From Dastarcus helophoroides (taxonomy: Eukaryota; Arthropoda; Insecta; Coleoptera; Bothrideridae): DNA of 64,000 nucleotides. The translations under genes and the position numbers were made by a program. Shown here piece after piece: positions 10,730-22,779 of this stretch. Below the pieces are notes generated by a model. The model searched no databases, was not told the DNA's origin, and saw nothing but the letters and a program-made list of their open reading frames with translations. The stretch covers positions 17,695,539 to 17,759,538 of the forward strand of contig CM053330.1 in NCBI GenBank assembly GCA_028583605.1, written 5' to 3'. Numbering within the stretch: the first letter of the stretch is position 1; the number at the start of each line of letters is the position of its first letter.

Positions 10730-13700
10730 ATGGTGTCTTCTCATCAAGAAAACGAGAAAAATGAGGACGAACCGGTATGTACATTTTTGCACATTATTTC
10801 TGTAACATATTTACTAACCGTATAACTTTCAATTCAATAAAATATAAGTTCTCTTTATTAATAAACTGATTGCTTAACATTTTTTTAATTAAGAAATAAT
10901 TATTTTACTAAATCCGATCAGGTTATAACATATTAACTTGTCAAGGACACTTAACCACTAAATTTCATAAGGATTTGAAGAAATTTGACTGATGTTCATC
11001 ATTTTTGAAAATTTAAGTTCATTCATAATTTCAGTTCATACTTCTATCCTTTTATAGATTTTTTAGAGTCCATGTTTTTTGGTTCATTATTTCATGATAA
11101 TCTTAATAGATTTACATTATTATACTGAGAGGTGTTTAGTCTGTTAATTTGAAGAGATTATTGAATTAAATATTCCTAAAATTAACATTTGTTATTAGGT
11201 AGGTATTAATTACTTATGTGACTGGAATAAGTTTCTATCGTTGGCGATCGTCTTTATTAGAAAATGTTTCATTAGGATGTCTTAATAATATTGAAATTTT
11301 GTCAAAATTTCGAAATTAGTTTCGGAAAAGTAAAGATTTGTGGAAAAAATCGAAATTTTCAGTTTGAAATCGAAACTGAAGAATTAAAAAGTGTAACTCC
11401 GGATTTAAAAAAAAGCCAAAAATGTCAACCTTTTACGTTAAATTTCTAAGTTTCAAAAAAGAAAATATGGGAAAATAAAAAAATTACACTCGTGTAAAAA
11501 AAACATCGAAAGCAAATTAAAGTCGGAGTATCCAAGAAGCGTTAAAATTTCTCAAAAAAAAAAAATCAAATTCGATTTAAAATTCGAAAATTTAAGAAAA
11601 ACAAAGTATAAAACTGAAAAATTTTGAAGAAAATTCGAAATTTCAGAGTTAGGTCATTATTCCTCTAGGAAAAAGTAAAAAAAATGAAAACTGTAAGTTA
11701 AAATATCAATTAATGAAAAGAAAAAAAATCGAAATTGGTATTAAAATAAATGCGAAAATGTATTGGTCTGTTTGCTTGTCAGCTTTTCACGCCTCAATTA
11801 CAAAAGCCATTTTGACATAAATTGGTATAGTTATTCCTTAGGATGCGAAATAGTAGGATACTTTTCATTCTAAACTTATATTATGATCCAAAAAGCTGAA
11901 ATACCTTTATAACATTTTTATACAATGTAAACAATCATAGAGAAAGGTAAGAGTAAGAGTGTCAACATCGGGATCTTTATTTTGATAGAGGCCTCTCTTT
12001 TTAAATCCTCAAACTGTTAGCATCAAAATAGGCGTCGGTTTATCTATTTAAGTAATATTACGTTACCGCCTTTCAATTTGAACTGAAATTTAATTTCAAA
12101 TTACATTTAGATGTAAAGGTTTTAAACTTCCATTAAGTTACATTGCAGTTATTTTTTCAAAAATGCAAAGTCGCGGGTGATAGCAGTGCATATATAAAAA
12201 TAAAAAATACATTTGGAATAGCAACAATACGATGAAAATTTGTTAGTTTAAACTCGAAATTTAGAGAAAAAAAAGCAGCACTAGACTTTTTGTTCAATTT
12301 TTTATCAACCGTTATTAGATTATATTAAGGTATAAACTGTAAGAATAAAATCTAGTTTAAAATAATTATTAAAACAAAAATTCCAATCTTTTTGAAATTT
12401 TGAGTCTAAAGTGGACATTTCGAGATCAAGGCCGAAATTTTGAGGAAAAATTCGAAATTTAAATTTTAAGAATGAATTAAAATACCAAACCTCGGAATTT
12501 TCGCTCTGCTCCTTCATTATTATTGCCTAACCTACGAAATAAACACAGGTGATAAAATTTATTAAGTTATGTATTCTCTGAAAGAAAAAGTTTAGATAAT
12601 TCATCTAGACTAAATAAAATATATCTTATAAAAATTATATATTTAAGAGGGAGGTTTTTGGCAGAGTCCACGATCACCCTGACATTTTATTGGGTACAGG
12701 CAATAATGTACTTGAAGTGTTTACTAGAATTCTTTTCTGTTTCATATTAAACCACAGATTTAAACTTGTAATACAATTTTGTCGTAAATTAAACTAACTA
12801 TACTAATGGCTTTGTAAAAAATGAGAAACTTGTTTACATGTTAAAATAATTTTTCAGGCTGATGGAGATGACAATTCCAAAAAAAACAAAGGCAATAGTT
12901 TTTATAATTGGATAGAATCAATAGGGACCTTAAATTGCATATCCATTATTGTGGCCATTACATCGATATTAGTATTAATATTTATAGCTGTTGAAGAATG
13001 TCGGTTATGTCACAATAAAATTAAAACTACGCCCATTTCAAAAACTCGAAAAACATTTTGGTTGTATGGGAAAAATGTTGAAAGTGGCTACCTTCATAAC
13101 GTCTTGGCAGTTTTAAATCACTTAGGATACGAGCAAGTTGATAACAGCACTAATGACTGGGATTTGCTATGGGCCCATGATTACCCTTTTAGAAAGCTGT
13201 ATCATCAATTAAGTTCACTAAAACCACACCAGAAAATTAACCACTTTCCCGGTTGTGGTTACATAACTAATAAAGTAGATTTGGCTGTGAGTCGTTTAAA
13301 ATATATTCCACCTGCATTCAAGCTGCCAGAGGATAAAGATAAATTATTGGAATATGCAAACACTCATTCTCACGTCAACTTTGTGCAAAAAAATAATGAT
13401 CACAGGAATATAAAAGTAGTCAAACTTAAAGATATAAATTTGAAAGAAGAAGGAACTTTTATTCAAGAGTTTGTAGACAAACCCTTATTAGTCAGTGGGC
13501 ACAAATTTGACATTGGGATTTACACCGTAATAACATCAGTGGATCCCTTAAGAATCTACAATTATAATGGAGACGTCTTATTAAGGTAAGTATCACTTTG
13601 ATAAAAGAAAAAATTATTAGAATAAATATCGATCTGTGTGAGTACAGAGTTAGATATAAACAGATATTGGGTGTCCTCTAAGATAATATAGTCAAAGATA

Positions 13701-16700
13701 TCCTACACGTTTTTTTAAAATTTACGCTATGAATGATTGGTTTTATTGAATGGTTGGGCTTACATAAACATGCTAGTTTAACTCTTGGCCGTTTAGAGTT
13801 TCAATTTCAGTCTTTTCAGAAATATTTTTAAGTCCGTTGCATAAATAACAAATCTCTTAAAAATTGTTGGTCGATAGAGATAGACTTTTTAAACTACGTC
13901 TCTTTTACATGTGATCTGTTTCTCCACAACATAAAAGAAATCGTTTCTTAAGGGGGTTTATCACTAAAGACGCGATTTGAATTCTACATCAAAATATGCC
14001 TTGGAAACGGTTTTGGTTTAAGCAAAATAGACCTTCAATTCTTGCGAACCTGGATTTCATCCAAAGAAAATTCTTTTGTGCTTTTAGTGGGATTTTAAAG
14101 ATGTTGTTAACAACGAGCTCATTCCTCAAGATGAAACGATCAATTCGCCAAATTTTGCAATCAGCGCGATCAATTGGAAACCACCATAACAATGGTAAGA
14201 ACTGACGAACCGACAAGGCATTGTTTTTCATCACAACGCAAAACCGCATGTTGCTTTGGTCGTAAGACACAAACACAAACTGCTCCGTTCACCCATCAGA
14301 TCTTGCTCCATCCGATTATACTGGGGAAGAGCAATTTTGTTGTCTTAGATCTGTGACTTGTTTTCGACTAATTTTTGGTCTCTGAATCCAAAAATGACCT
14401 CAGTTTCTGTCTATCACGTCAACTTTTTAATCTAGATCCTCTCCTTGTCTTTAAAGTCGTATTAAATGCGCATATAAGGGAAAATACACCAAAAGACACC
14501 AAATATGTATACTGTTCACAAATAACAGTTTTGTTCATTCGAAGGCTAGATATTACTTCAGGTTAAATTGTGTTTATACAAATAGAAATAGAAAGCATTA
14601 TACAAACATATTAAGGTAAAAATTTTTGAGTTTCTTCTTTAGTGTTTACTGTGCGGACATTTTCGTTTGATAATTTTCGTTTGATAATTAATGCTCCAAT
14701 AATAGTCAACCTCATTGTATATTCACCTTTGCATCTCATCTACCTTGATACCGTGCCTCTATGGCCTTAAATCTTGGTGGAACCACTCACCGTGCTCATC
14801 ACTGCAGCAAGATTTTTCACTAAGTCAGCAACATAGTTATGTAAAAAATGCAATTTGTTACGCATTTTACAACTAGGCATTTTGCAACTCTTCATGAGTT
14901 AATGGACAATTTCCATGTAATTCTGAACTAGTGAATTCCCAATAAAGACTTTGAAATTATTTTTAAATGCCAACAAGTAATTTTGTACAAATTCTGTCTT
15001 TGTAGAAAAAGATTCGTTTTTAGCGACTTATCGAATCTGTGGGCCATCAAACACACTGACCTTTACACTTTCAAAGGATAGTCTAGGTAATGCCACAATA
15101 TATTCTTGGAACAATCTGCTTGAATTGACATAGATTTAACGAATTGCTTCACGAGATCATGTTTTATATACATATGTGGTTTTTTTTTATTGAGAAGTTG
15201 CTGGTGCAGAATGCTTGAATCACTCGATTTTAGTTTACATTTTGGTAGTCAATTTCACTACTTCTAATGGTTTTCATGAGAACTACTGTTCAACATACAC
15301 AAAAAATAGAGATCCTTAGTATACCCGCGTTGCTGACCAAAAAAAAAGCAGGAAGGTCAATACAGATGATCTATTGGTGCATGTGATACTGCAACAAGTT
15401 AGTGACTCTCTTTATGTCTTCATACTGTTCACGCATACAAACAGTGGTCTGTTAGGAATTCACCAAATAAATTTCCCTTGTGGAGGAGAACACATTTTAA
15501 TCTTTGATTTGAGTTATCGATAAAAAATCACCATTAGTTTCGTTTTAGGGATAAAATCATAACATTTTTATTAAATCATATAATTTATGGCAATACACAA
15601 TTCCATTAACACTAAATAAAATCGAAAATATCGAACAAACGCACTTCCATTTAATCGAGTATATGATGCCTATTTAAGATGTAGAGAAAAAACTAGACGT
15701 GATAGAAGATAACTAAATGCAGTTTTAAAAACAGCTCAAAAATCAAATTGAACAGCAATTATGTTACAAATTGTTTCCCTTTGTTATTAGTTCCTCCTCT
15801 CGTTAAAAAAATTCTTTGCGGGGTAAACAGTTCAAATCCGTAAACGAAATAAAAGCGCACCTTGATAAATGTTTTTGCAAGCGATACTGACTAGTATCTA
15901 GTCAGTATCTCTCTAAAGATGGTAGCTTAGCTACCGAAACGTGTTAGAGCAACCTTTGTTCTGTTTTTAATCTTTCTTGGTTTCAGGGGATTTGTATTTC
16001 AATTTTTGAAGATAACCCAGGACCAGTTCGTTTCACACAAAAAAATTCAGATTTTTATAAAAATTGCAAGTTTCAATTTGAAATTTTTAAACCCAAATAT
16101 TCTGATTTATTTTTTATGAAATTTGGGTTTTTCTTGAAGTTTGAACTCAAAGTGAACTCAGAATTCAGAGTTTCACCTTGAAATTTTTAAACTCGAAAAG
16201 TCGAAAATATTTTCTCAAAATTTTAGGCAAGATCAAAATAGTTATATGTTGTAATATTAAAGAAAAAAAAACATTCACTTAATTATGTTGGAAAATCAAG
16301 TAAATAAACACTTTTAAAAAATTAAAAATTGAGTCATCCGGAACTGAACCGAAAACCGGAAAAAACCGCTATTTATCAGAACGAAAACCGGAACGAAACC
16401 GACATATTTTTTTTCTGGAAGGAAAACCGAAACGAAACAAATAGTGGTTCAAAACCCATCTTTAAACACAAAATTTCGAGAAAATGAAAGTGAAAATTTG
16501 AAATTTCGATCTTTTCGTAAAATTTAAAGTTTAAGTCAAATTTGTGGCTTTTCATTTTATTCTGAAATTTTTATTTTTATTTTATTTTTATTTATTTAAT
16601 CAGGAAATATTTGCTTTATTTGTTTATGGAAAAAATTTTAAGCTCTAAATTTTGTTCGATATTTTCTAAATTTATTTTAAACTCAGTTTTTGACCCTTAC

Positions 16701-19700
16701 TTACAGACCAGGTTTTGCTTTTCAGCATCATCGATGGTTATACCAGATGATTATAACAAGCTCCACAGACTCCTATGAACATTCCGTCTAATCCAAACTC
16801 TCTCATCTTCAGCTTCTATTAAATATATGTTCAGAAGATCTAGCTGCTCGTTCATGCGTGTAAATTGTCGCGATTGTAAATATTTCTGAACTTGTATGGC
16901 TTCCAAAAAATTAGTCTTTTTGTATTTTGCAAATATGTAATACTTTTAGTGTGTTCATGCTTGTAAGTTTATGTTTTGTTTCTATTAGATGCTTTGCAAA
17001 ATTTGATTTTTCACTATTTCTGATATTTCTGAATGCAGCCAGATGTTCACTGTACCTAATGTAAAAATTACGGGATACTTGGCCTATGCAGACAGCATTA
17101 CACTCAGGGCAATTGAATTTATAAATACTGTTGCGCGTTATCGGTTCGAATGATTAACACTTGGTGAAATATAACCACTTTATTTCCAACTGATTCCGGA
17201 ACACACAATTGTGATTCACTAACACTGGTCAATTAACTAACTTATTCATTAACTTCTAACTAACTAACTAACCGAGGGAAACCGCCTTATATAGGTCCTG
17301 CTTCGGGTTCTAGAAAAATCCAGCAGTTTGCCGAAATTTCTGGAGCGCTTACCTGCCGTTTGATTTATTATCGCGGCCGCTTCCCCTTATCAAATTTTCT
17401 AGAAAATTTCCAACTAAACTTTATAATTACATTTTGTTACAATACCATAGTTACCAAGCCGTGGAGCTTTTTCTTTTGCTTTAAAAATCATGTTATTTAA
17501 CGTAGTAACTTAAAGCTAGGTGTCGCTTGGGATGTATGCATACGAGAAATTACATTACTGATCTTTTTTGAGATGTTTGCAAAATATGTTATCACTTGTT
17601 GTTAGACAGTCCAATGTTGCTTTTCTTTTACAGATTTTGTCCAGTAAAATACTATCCATTTGATCCAAACAATTTGGATAAATACGTAGTCGGAGATGAT
17701 TATTTACCTGTTTGGGAAGTACCTGCTTTAGAATATTATTATAATGAACTTGGATTTGGAATGCGTGAAAGTTTGAACGCTTTTATTAGATCTCAAGGAA
17801 AAGATCCAAATTTAATATGGAATCGAATAGAAGACTCGATTAGAACCACTCTATTAGCAAAGGAAGAACTAATTGTGAATGCGATAAACAGGTATTAACA
17901 GTCACGTAAAATCTAACTTATGCCCAAGTTTAAGAAACTTTTTGGTTTCTAAATTGAACGCGCATTAAGGCCGATCAAACTTTCGTCATTTAATGCTGAG
18001 AACCTCGTCAGAGCTGAACTCAAAAGTCAGTGATGTGGGTTGAGCTTATGTCAGGCTGATTTGCAGTTGTTTCATCATTAGGTGCGAGCACATCTTCAGA
18101 GCTGTCTCAGCAGACACTGAACTGTGTAAGTCTTGAAGATATTCCCAGCACCGTGTGACCAAAGGCCGGCAAACCAAAGTAATTTGATTGTGTTTTGGAA
18201 ACCAGGAAGCAGAAACAACAGACTCAACATTTTTCTAGAACAATATCTAATGTAATAACGTTTACTTGTTGGTTTCAGTGGCGCATCCAGGAGAGGGGAG
18301 GCTTTAGGGGCATAAGTTTTCCTCTCTCGGGTGACATCACATGTTTCAAAGTAAAATATAAAAAAATCAAACATTTTATAGTTAATGTTCAGATTTCGAG
18401 AAAATCATTAGAAATTCCAAAAATTAATTTTAGATTTTTGAACTTTCAAGGTCCTTGAAAATTCTGACTTTTAAATTTCCACATTTTTGGAAATTGTTAT
18501 TTTTTCATAACATTAATTTTTCTCGAAATTGTTTTGAACATTTCAACCTCTTTTCAAAATTTTGGCTTTTTGTGAAAATTGAAAATTTCGACCTTATTTG
18601 AAAATACTGACTTCCATTGACAATTTCGACTCATTTTATTATTATTTTATTATGAATATGTCAACCTTTTGAAAATTCCCACTTTGTATAAAAAATTCGA
18701 TTTTTACTAAAAATTTAGACTTTTTTAAATATTTTTATCTATTTTTGAATTTTTGTTTTTTTTTGAAAATTTCGAAATTTTAAAATATTCTCTTTGTTCA
18801 ATATTTCGACCCTTTCTCTAAATTTTGTTCACTTATCTTTTTTCGTCTTTCAAAATTTCGATTGTTTCTCGAAATTTTTGCTTAATTTTGAAAATTTCAA
18901 CATTTTTGAAAAGTCTCGCTTTCTTGTAATTTCGTCTATTAAAAATTTTTATTTTTTGAAATTTCAACTTTGTGAAATTGTCCACTTCTTTCAAAATTTC
19001 GAATTTTGTTTTTGAATATTTTAAAATTTTTTGAAAAATTTTCAAGTTTATTCAAAATTCCGAAATTTTATATACTTACCTTGTTTTTTAATTTTAATTC
19101 AAAATTTTGACCTTTAAACATTTCAAATGCGGATTTAAAAATAAATCGCCTTTTGAAAGCAAAAGTAACCTTACTTGAGATTTTGGATTTTTTAATTTCG
19201 ACTTTTTTTAAAGATTTCGACATTTTCTTCAAATTTTGAATTTTTCTTGAAAAATTTCGATTTTCGATCTTAATTGACAATTTTGACTTTGTCGAACTTT
19301 TCGTCTTATTTTAAAAATTTCCAGTTTCGAATTATGCCTATTTGGAAAATTCCAATTCAAATAATTTTTGGAGGTTTTTGACTTTTTTGAAAAATTTTAT
19401 TTTTCTTATATTACCCTTGTTAAAAATTTTTATTTTTAAAAATTTCGAATTTTTCGAAGGGTTGGTCACAAAATTTCTAAACATTTTAAGGTTTCTCAAA
19501 ATTTTGACTTGTTTTCAATATTTCCGCTGCGTCTTGTATGTAAATTTGACTTTTATTTGAAAAATTCGACTTTGAAAATTAAGGCTTTTTTGAAAAGATG
19601 GATTTTTAAAAAAAATTTGCACATTTTTTAGAATTTCAACTGTTTTTTCTCTTTTATTCGACTTTTTCCAGAAGTTTTGATTTCTCAGAATTTGTTCTTA

Positions 19701-22668
19701 AAGATTTCAATCTTTTTTCAAAATTTTAAACTTTTATGAAAACTTCGACCTTTTTTTAAAATTTCGATTTTCCTGAAAATCTTCACCTTTTTACACAATA
19801 TTTACTCTCTCTCGAAACTTCCAGTTTTTATAACTTCGATTTTTTTGAAAAATTCGCCTTTTTTGGAAAATTACGATTTTTTTCTTAAAAATCGAAATTT
19901 TTAAAAGAAGTTTGAAAAATTTAAACGAGATGTGTAAACCAATTCAAGAAAGTTTTGACTTTTTTGAAACCTTCGATTTTTTATAAACATTTTGACAAAA
20001 TATCGACCTTTTTTCTGCAAATCTGTTTACTTTATCAGGAACTTCGACCTTGCCTTTCAATATCTCAACTTTTTTCAGGAAATATTCAGTTAAACTTAAA
20101 ATATAAAGTTTAAAAAATTTCTTTTTTTTAATTCCGGATTTTTTCTAGTCGATTTTCAAAAACTGAAATATAAATCTTGTTCCCTGATTCGATAGCAAGC
20201 TATCATCTTAAGAGAGATACTATCTAGTATCTAGTACCTCTCTGAAGATGACAGCTAGGCTATTGAAACGCGTTGGAGCAACCTTTGTTATGTTTTTTTA
20301 ATCTTTCTTGATTTCAGGGGACAAAATTTGTGTTTCAGTTTTTGAAGATAACCAAGGACCAGTCCACCAAAATCGATTTCATCTTAAAATTTCGACCTTT
20401 TTTTCGAAATTTGATTTTAAATCGAAATTTAAATGAGAAACTAAAAATTTAAGATGAAGACCGCGAATTTCAAGAACACAAATAACAGTTGAAGAAATAA
20501 ACAGAAAATTTATTTTTCAAATGTTGACAATGACTGTAATTTCTTTTTTACTTAAATTGTCAGTTTAAAATTAAAACCTATTTGTGATTTTTTTAAAAAT
20601 TCCAAACTACACATTTGTCGATTTTTATAATTTTAAATGTTTTTGAAATAAGTTTAACCTAAAAGTTTCGTCTTTTTGGAATTTTTTTCTAAAATTTATT
20701 TCAAAATTTATCCTAAAATTGTAGTGTGTTTTTTTAATATTTGAATTATATTTATTTTTATCAATTTTTTACAATAAATTATGGCATTATTTAGTAGAAA
20801 TTCTGATTTTTTCTCAAAATTCTAATTCTACCTTTTATCTTAATATTTTTGGCTTACTTTTAATGTTTTTGTCTCAAACATAAGTTTACAAACTCAAATT
20901 GCGACTTTTTTTATATTAAATAGTTCAATCTTTCGAATTTTTCGTGTTATTTCGAAATAATATTTTAGAAAAACAGAGAAAGATAAACGGAAAATTTTGT
21001 TTAAACTTGTTTTATATTTTTATGAGTTTTGGGCTTTTTTGACATTTGAATATGTTTCTCGTGATTCCAAGATTACAATTTTAATTTCTACTTTATTTCC
21101 TAACTTTGGAATGTAAACGTTGTTTTATTTAAATGCGATTTTTTCGAAATTTTCATTTTTTTATGAAATTCTAAAATTTTAACTTCAAGTGGAAAATTTT
21201 GCACTTAATTTGGAAAACAAAAGTAGCTCCTCCTTAGTAATTTTTGGGGTGCGCTCCTAGTTAATTTGGTTTTGCCGTCGACTATAGTTGCTAATAATTG
21301 AAATACAAATCTTGATCGCGTCTTTTGAACACAATTGAAGGCACAAAACACGCCATATAGAAGTATTACATATATGGTTTCAGGGGACAAGATTTGTACT
21401 TCAATCTTTGAAGATAACCAAGGACCAGTTTGTTCTACAAAAAAAAATAGTTGCCAATGTTCATGGTAATTTTTTAACTTTATTATACTAATTTATTTTA
21501 AGGACCATCCACACTAACAAAAATTTTTGTTGTATTTGACTCAAATAATTAGGTTATTTCCACGGTTTTTGCACTACTTTCTGCTTTTGAGGAGTTTACA
21601 ACACACACAAACAGATTCGGTAAAAAAATAACTATTTACGCCACAAAATAATTGACATCGCGTGAAAATATTTTGTTTTATTTAAAAATACAACACAAAT
21701 TTTTATTGTTGTGGATCCACCGCCAGATATAAATAATAATGTAATATAAAACCTTTTTATTTACTTCAAGATTCCGATATAAGAGGAATTTCTTTGAAAT
21801 GATGCGTTTTGACTTTGTTGTCGATGAAGATTTAAACGTTTACCTTCTGGAAGCAAACATGAGTCCAAATTTATCATCAGCGCACTTTCCACCAAATCAG
21901 CTGTTGTATCATCAAGTTATATACAACATGTTCGCCCTTGTTGGAATAGCAGAAAGGATACATAAAAATTCTTTGGCCTATAGGTACATACCCACAAATA
22001 AAAGAGACAACAATTGTAATCGAATCTATTTGTTACAGCACAAGATCGGAATCAGAAATGTTAGCAGCAGATAAAAATATAGCTACTTTTCCAAGAGAAT
22101 GTAAAAGCAAACTTTGCCAAGCAAGTTGTGTCTCACCTATTTGCCAATTGTGTAAACCTTGTTTGTCATCTGAAACGAAAAACTATCTGATAGAAGCCTA
22201 TCGAGAGCATTTGAATATTGGTGACTTCAAAAGAATATTTCCTCCTTCAATGGTACTTCTACTTTTTGTTTTGTTCTAATTCTAATAAATTGATATACAA
22301 ATCTTGTCCCTTGAAACTAAAAAAGTTTAAAAACACTTGCTCTAACGCATTTATATAGCCAAGTTACCATCTTCAGATAAATAGTATTTCAGAAATACTT
22401 TCTTGGTGTCAGGGAATTAGATTTGTATATCAATTTTTAAAAATAATCAAGGACCAGTCCGTTCCACCAAAATCTAATTCTCATGTAAATAAAATTGAAT
22501 TAATCAGACTAATTTTTGAAGATAAGATGTGATACATATCATTTTTCAATGTTTTAGGTATTTGGAGAAAAGCTGAATGAAAGCGAAATGGATGGTTTTT
22601 CTCCAGAAAATCAACTTCAATATAGATGGTTCAAAGGAAAATGTCTTCTCGATTCCTCGTGGTGTTAA
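10730..22668 (+). CDS. TTLL15: Tubulin-tyrosine-ligase-like protein, TTLL15-type, with signal anchor (six exons, complete)
   Basis: Exons: 10730-10774, 12858-13585, 17634-17891, 21771-21983, 22039-22252 and 22558-22668 (stop at 22666). All introns are GT-AG with matching phases, giving 522 residues. Residues about 40-60 form one hydrophobic helix. The segment before it carries lysines (23, 24, 26) and acidic residues follow it, suggesting N-in/C-out topology. The TTL domain follows: DWDLLWAHD (about 115-123), NHFPG (143-147), FVQK (190-193), FIQEFVDKPLL (about 216-226), KFDIGIY (231-237) and LLEANMSPNLS (369-379), which keeps the metal-binding Glu and Asn. TTLLs ligate amino acids, usually glutamate or glycine, to tubulin tails. 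KFDIG replaces the usual KFDIR, and a GRGI-like loop is HRNI, so activity is uncertain. A Cys cluster (436-456) lies in the C-terminal tail. Assignment to TTLL15 rests on remembered family features (N-terminal membrane segment, KFDIGIYT); another TTLL subfamily is possible. Confidence 0.88.
11285..12857. repeat. TTLL intron 1: AT-rich sequence with array words
   Basis: Intron 1 runs 10775-12857. From about 11285 to 11760 it contains the A-rich orientation of the CGAAATTT-type array; the rest shows no recognisable element. Confidence 0.4.
14046..14340 (+). pseudogene. mariner transposase relic in TTLL intron 2
   Basis: One plus-strand frame reads EPGFHPKKILLCF, stop, WDFKDVVNNELIPQDETINS, then after stops RQGIVFHHNAKPHVAL. 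These match the central part of mariner transposases (WWD near the first catalytic Asp, ELLPxxxTINS, and the HDNARPH block). The second catalytic Asp in HDN is lost (HHN), and several stops are present. No terminal repeats were located. It lies wholly within intron 2 (13586-17633). Confidence 0.7.
15885..16040 (+). repeat. Hammerhead-like hairpin repeat, copy 1
   Basis: The copy carries GGTAGC (921-926 of the 15 kb block) and GCTACC (930-935) around a 3-base loop, then GAAAC and GTGTTAGAGCAACC, and ends in the family tail with TTCTTGGTTTCAGGGG and GAAGATAACCCAGGACCAGT. The CUGAAGA core is mutated to CTAAAGA. The upstream arm GATACTGACTAGTATCTAGT forms an extra short inverted repeat. Confidence 0.6.
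16705..17521 (-). mobile_element. Penelope-like retroelement 3' relic with GIY-YIG endonuclease, split by a solo LTR
   Basis: On the minus strand the C-terminal end of a Penelope-like polyprotein is readable: a lead-in MIFKAKEKAPRLGNYG (17446-17521), then below 17129 YKFNCPECNAVCIGQVSRNF, RYSEHLAAFRN, SNFAKHLIETKHKL and, after one frameshift, NFLEAIQVQKYLQSRQFTRM. This is the GIY-YIG endonuclease with its cysteine pair and YIG-like CIGQ; Penelope-like elements join it to a reverse transcriptase. The frame is continuous across the solo LTR at 17129-17441 once one copy of the 4-bp duplication is discounted, and the insertion falls exactly in the GIY triplet. Only the endonuclease end is left, and it has a frameshift. 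Confidence 0.8.
17129..17441 (-). mobile_element. Solo LTR with ATAC target duplication
   Basis: 313 bp, from TGTTGCGCGTTATCGGTTCG to TTTTGTTACA, flanked on both sides by ATAC (17125-17128 and 17442-17445). Read on the minus strand it starts TGTAAC and contains a TATATAA box (complement of TTATATAGG near 17287) downstream of a GC-richer stretch. It shares TTCCAGAAATTTCGGCAAAC-type words and the GAACCGATAA end with the LTRs at 41718 and 43248. No internal retrotransposon genes are present. Confidence 0.9.
18276..20154 (+). repeat. TTLL intron 3: hAT-like end followed by T-rich array
   Basis: CAGTGGCGCATCCAGGAGAG at 18276 resembles a hAT-type transposon end. From about 18390 to 20150 the T-rich array described for 597-2880 follows. 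No gene is seen; open frames are low-complexity on both strands. Confidence 0.5.
20155..20375 (+). repeat. Hammerhead-like hairpin repeat, copy 2 (foldback form)
   Basis: Two partial copies face each other: AAGCTATCATCTTAAGAG (20198 onwards) is the inverted counterpart of CTCTCTGAAGATGACAGC (20238 onwards). The right copy reads CTGAAGA (20242-20248), T, GACAGC, TAG, GCTATT, GAAAC, then CGCGTTGGAGCAACC and the family tail ending GGACCAGTCC. Confidence 0.65.
20376..21284. repeat. TTLL intron 3: further AT-rich degenerate sequence
   Basis: AAATTTCGACC-type words continue with weaker periodicity to about 21190; no gene or discrete element was recognised. Confidence 0.4.
21285..21436 (+). repeat. 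Hairpin repeat family, copy 3 (arms only)
   Basis: Both family tails are present in inverted orientation: ATTGAAATACAAATCTTG at 21298 and its counterpart CAAGATTTGTACTTCAAT at 21389, then GATAACCAAGGACCAGT. The hammerhead-like core between them is lost or replaced by unrelated sequence. Confidence 0.55.
22279..22476. repeat. Hairpin repeat family, copy 4, in TTLL intron 5
   Basis: A foldback copy within the intron at 22253-22557: TTGATATACAAATCTTGTCC at 22292 faces GATTTGTATATCAATTTT at 22418. A degenerate minus-strand core (complement of AAGTTACCATCTTCAG) lies between, and the tail reads CAAGGACCAGTCCGTTCC. Confidence 0.55.
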
Positions 22669-22779
22669 ATTAAATATTTAGAATATAACAAATTGCATTC
22701 TAGTCTGTAAAAATTAGGGATAACAAATTTTCAGCAATTTTTTCATAAAAAGCCACACCAGATATATTGTTTTATTAAA

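Noticed and set aside
13989..14566. Plus and minus open frames around 14.0-14.5 kb
   Set aside because: They are off-frame readings over and next to the mariner relic; the true remnant frame is interrupted by stops.
21799..22279. Two separate small genes at 21799-22074 and 22058-22279
   Set aside because: They are exons 4 and 5 of the TTLL gene joined by a 55-base intron; reading through the donor at 21984 produces the apparent extension.
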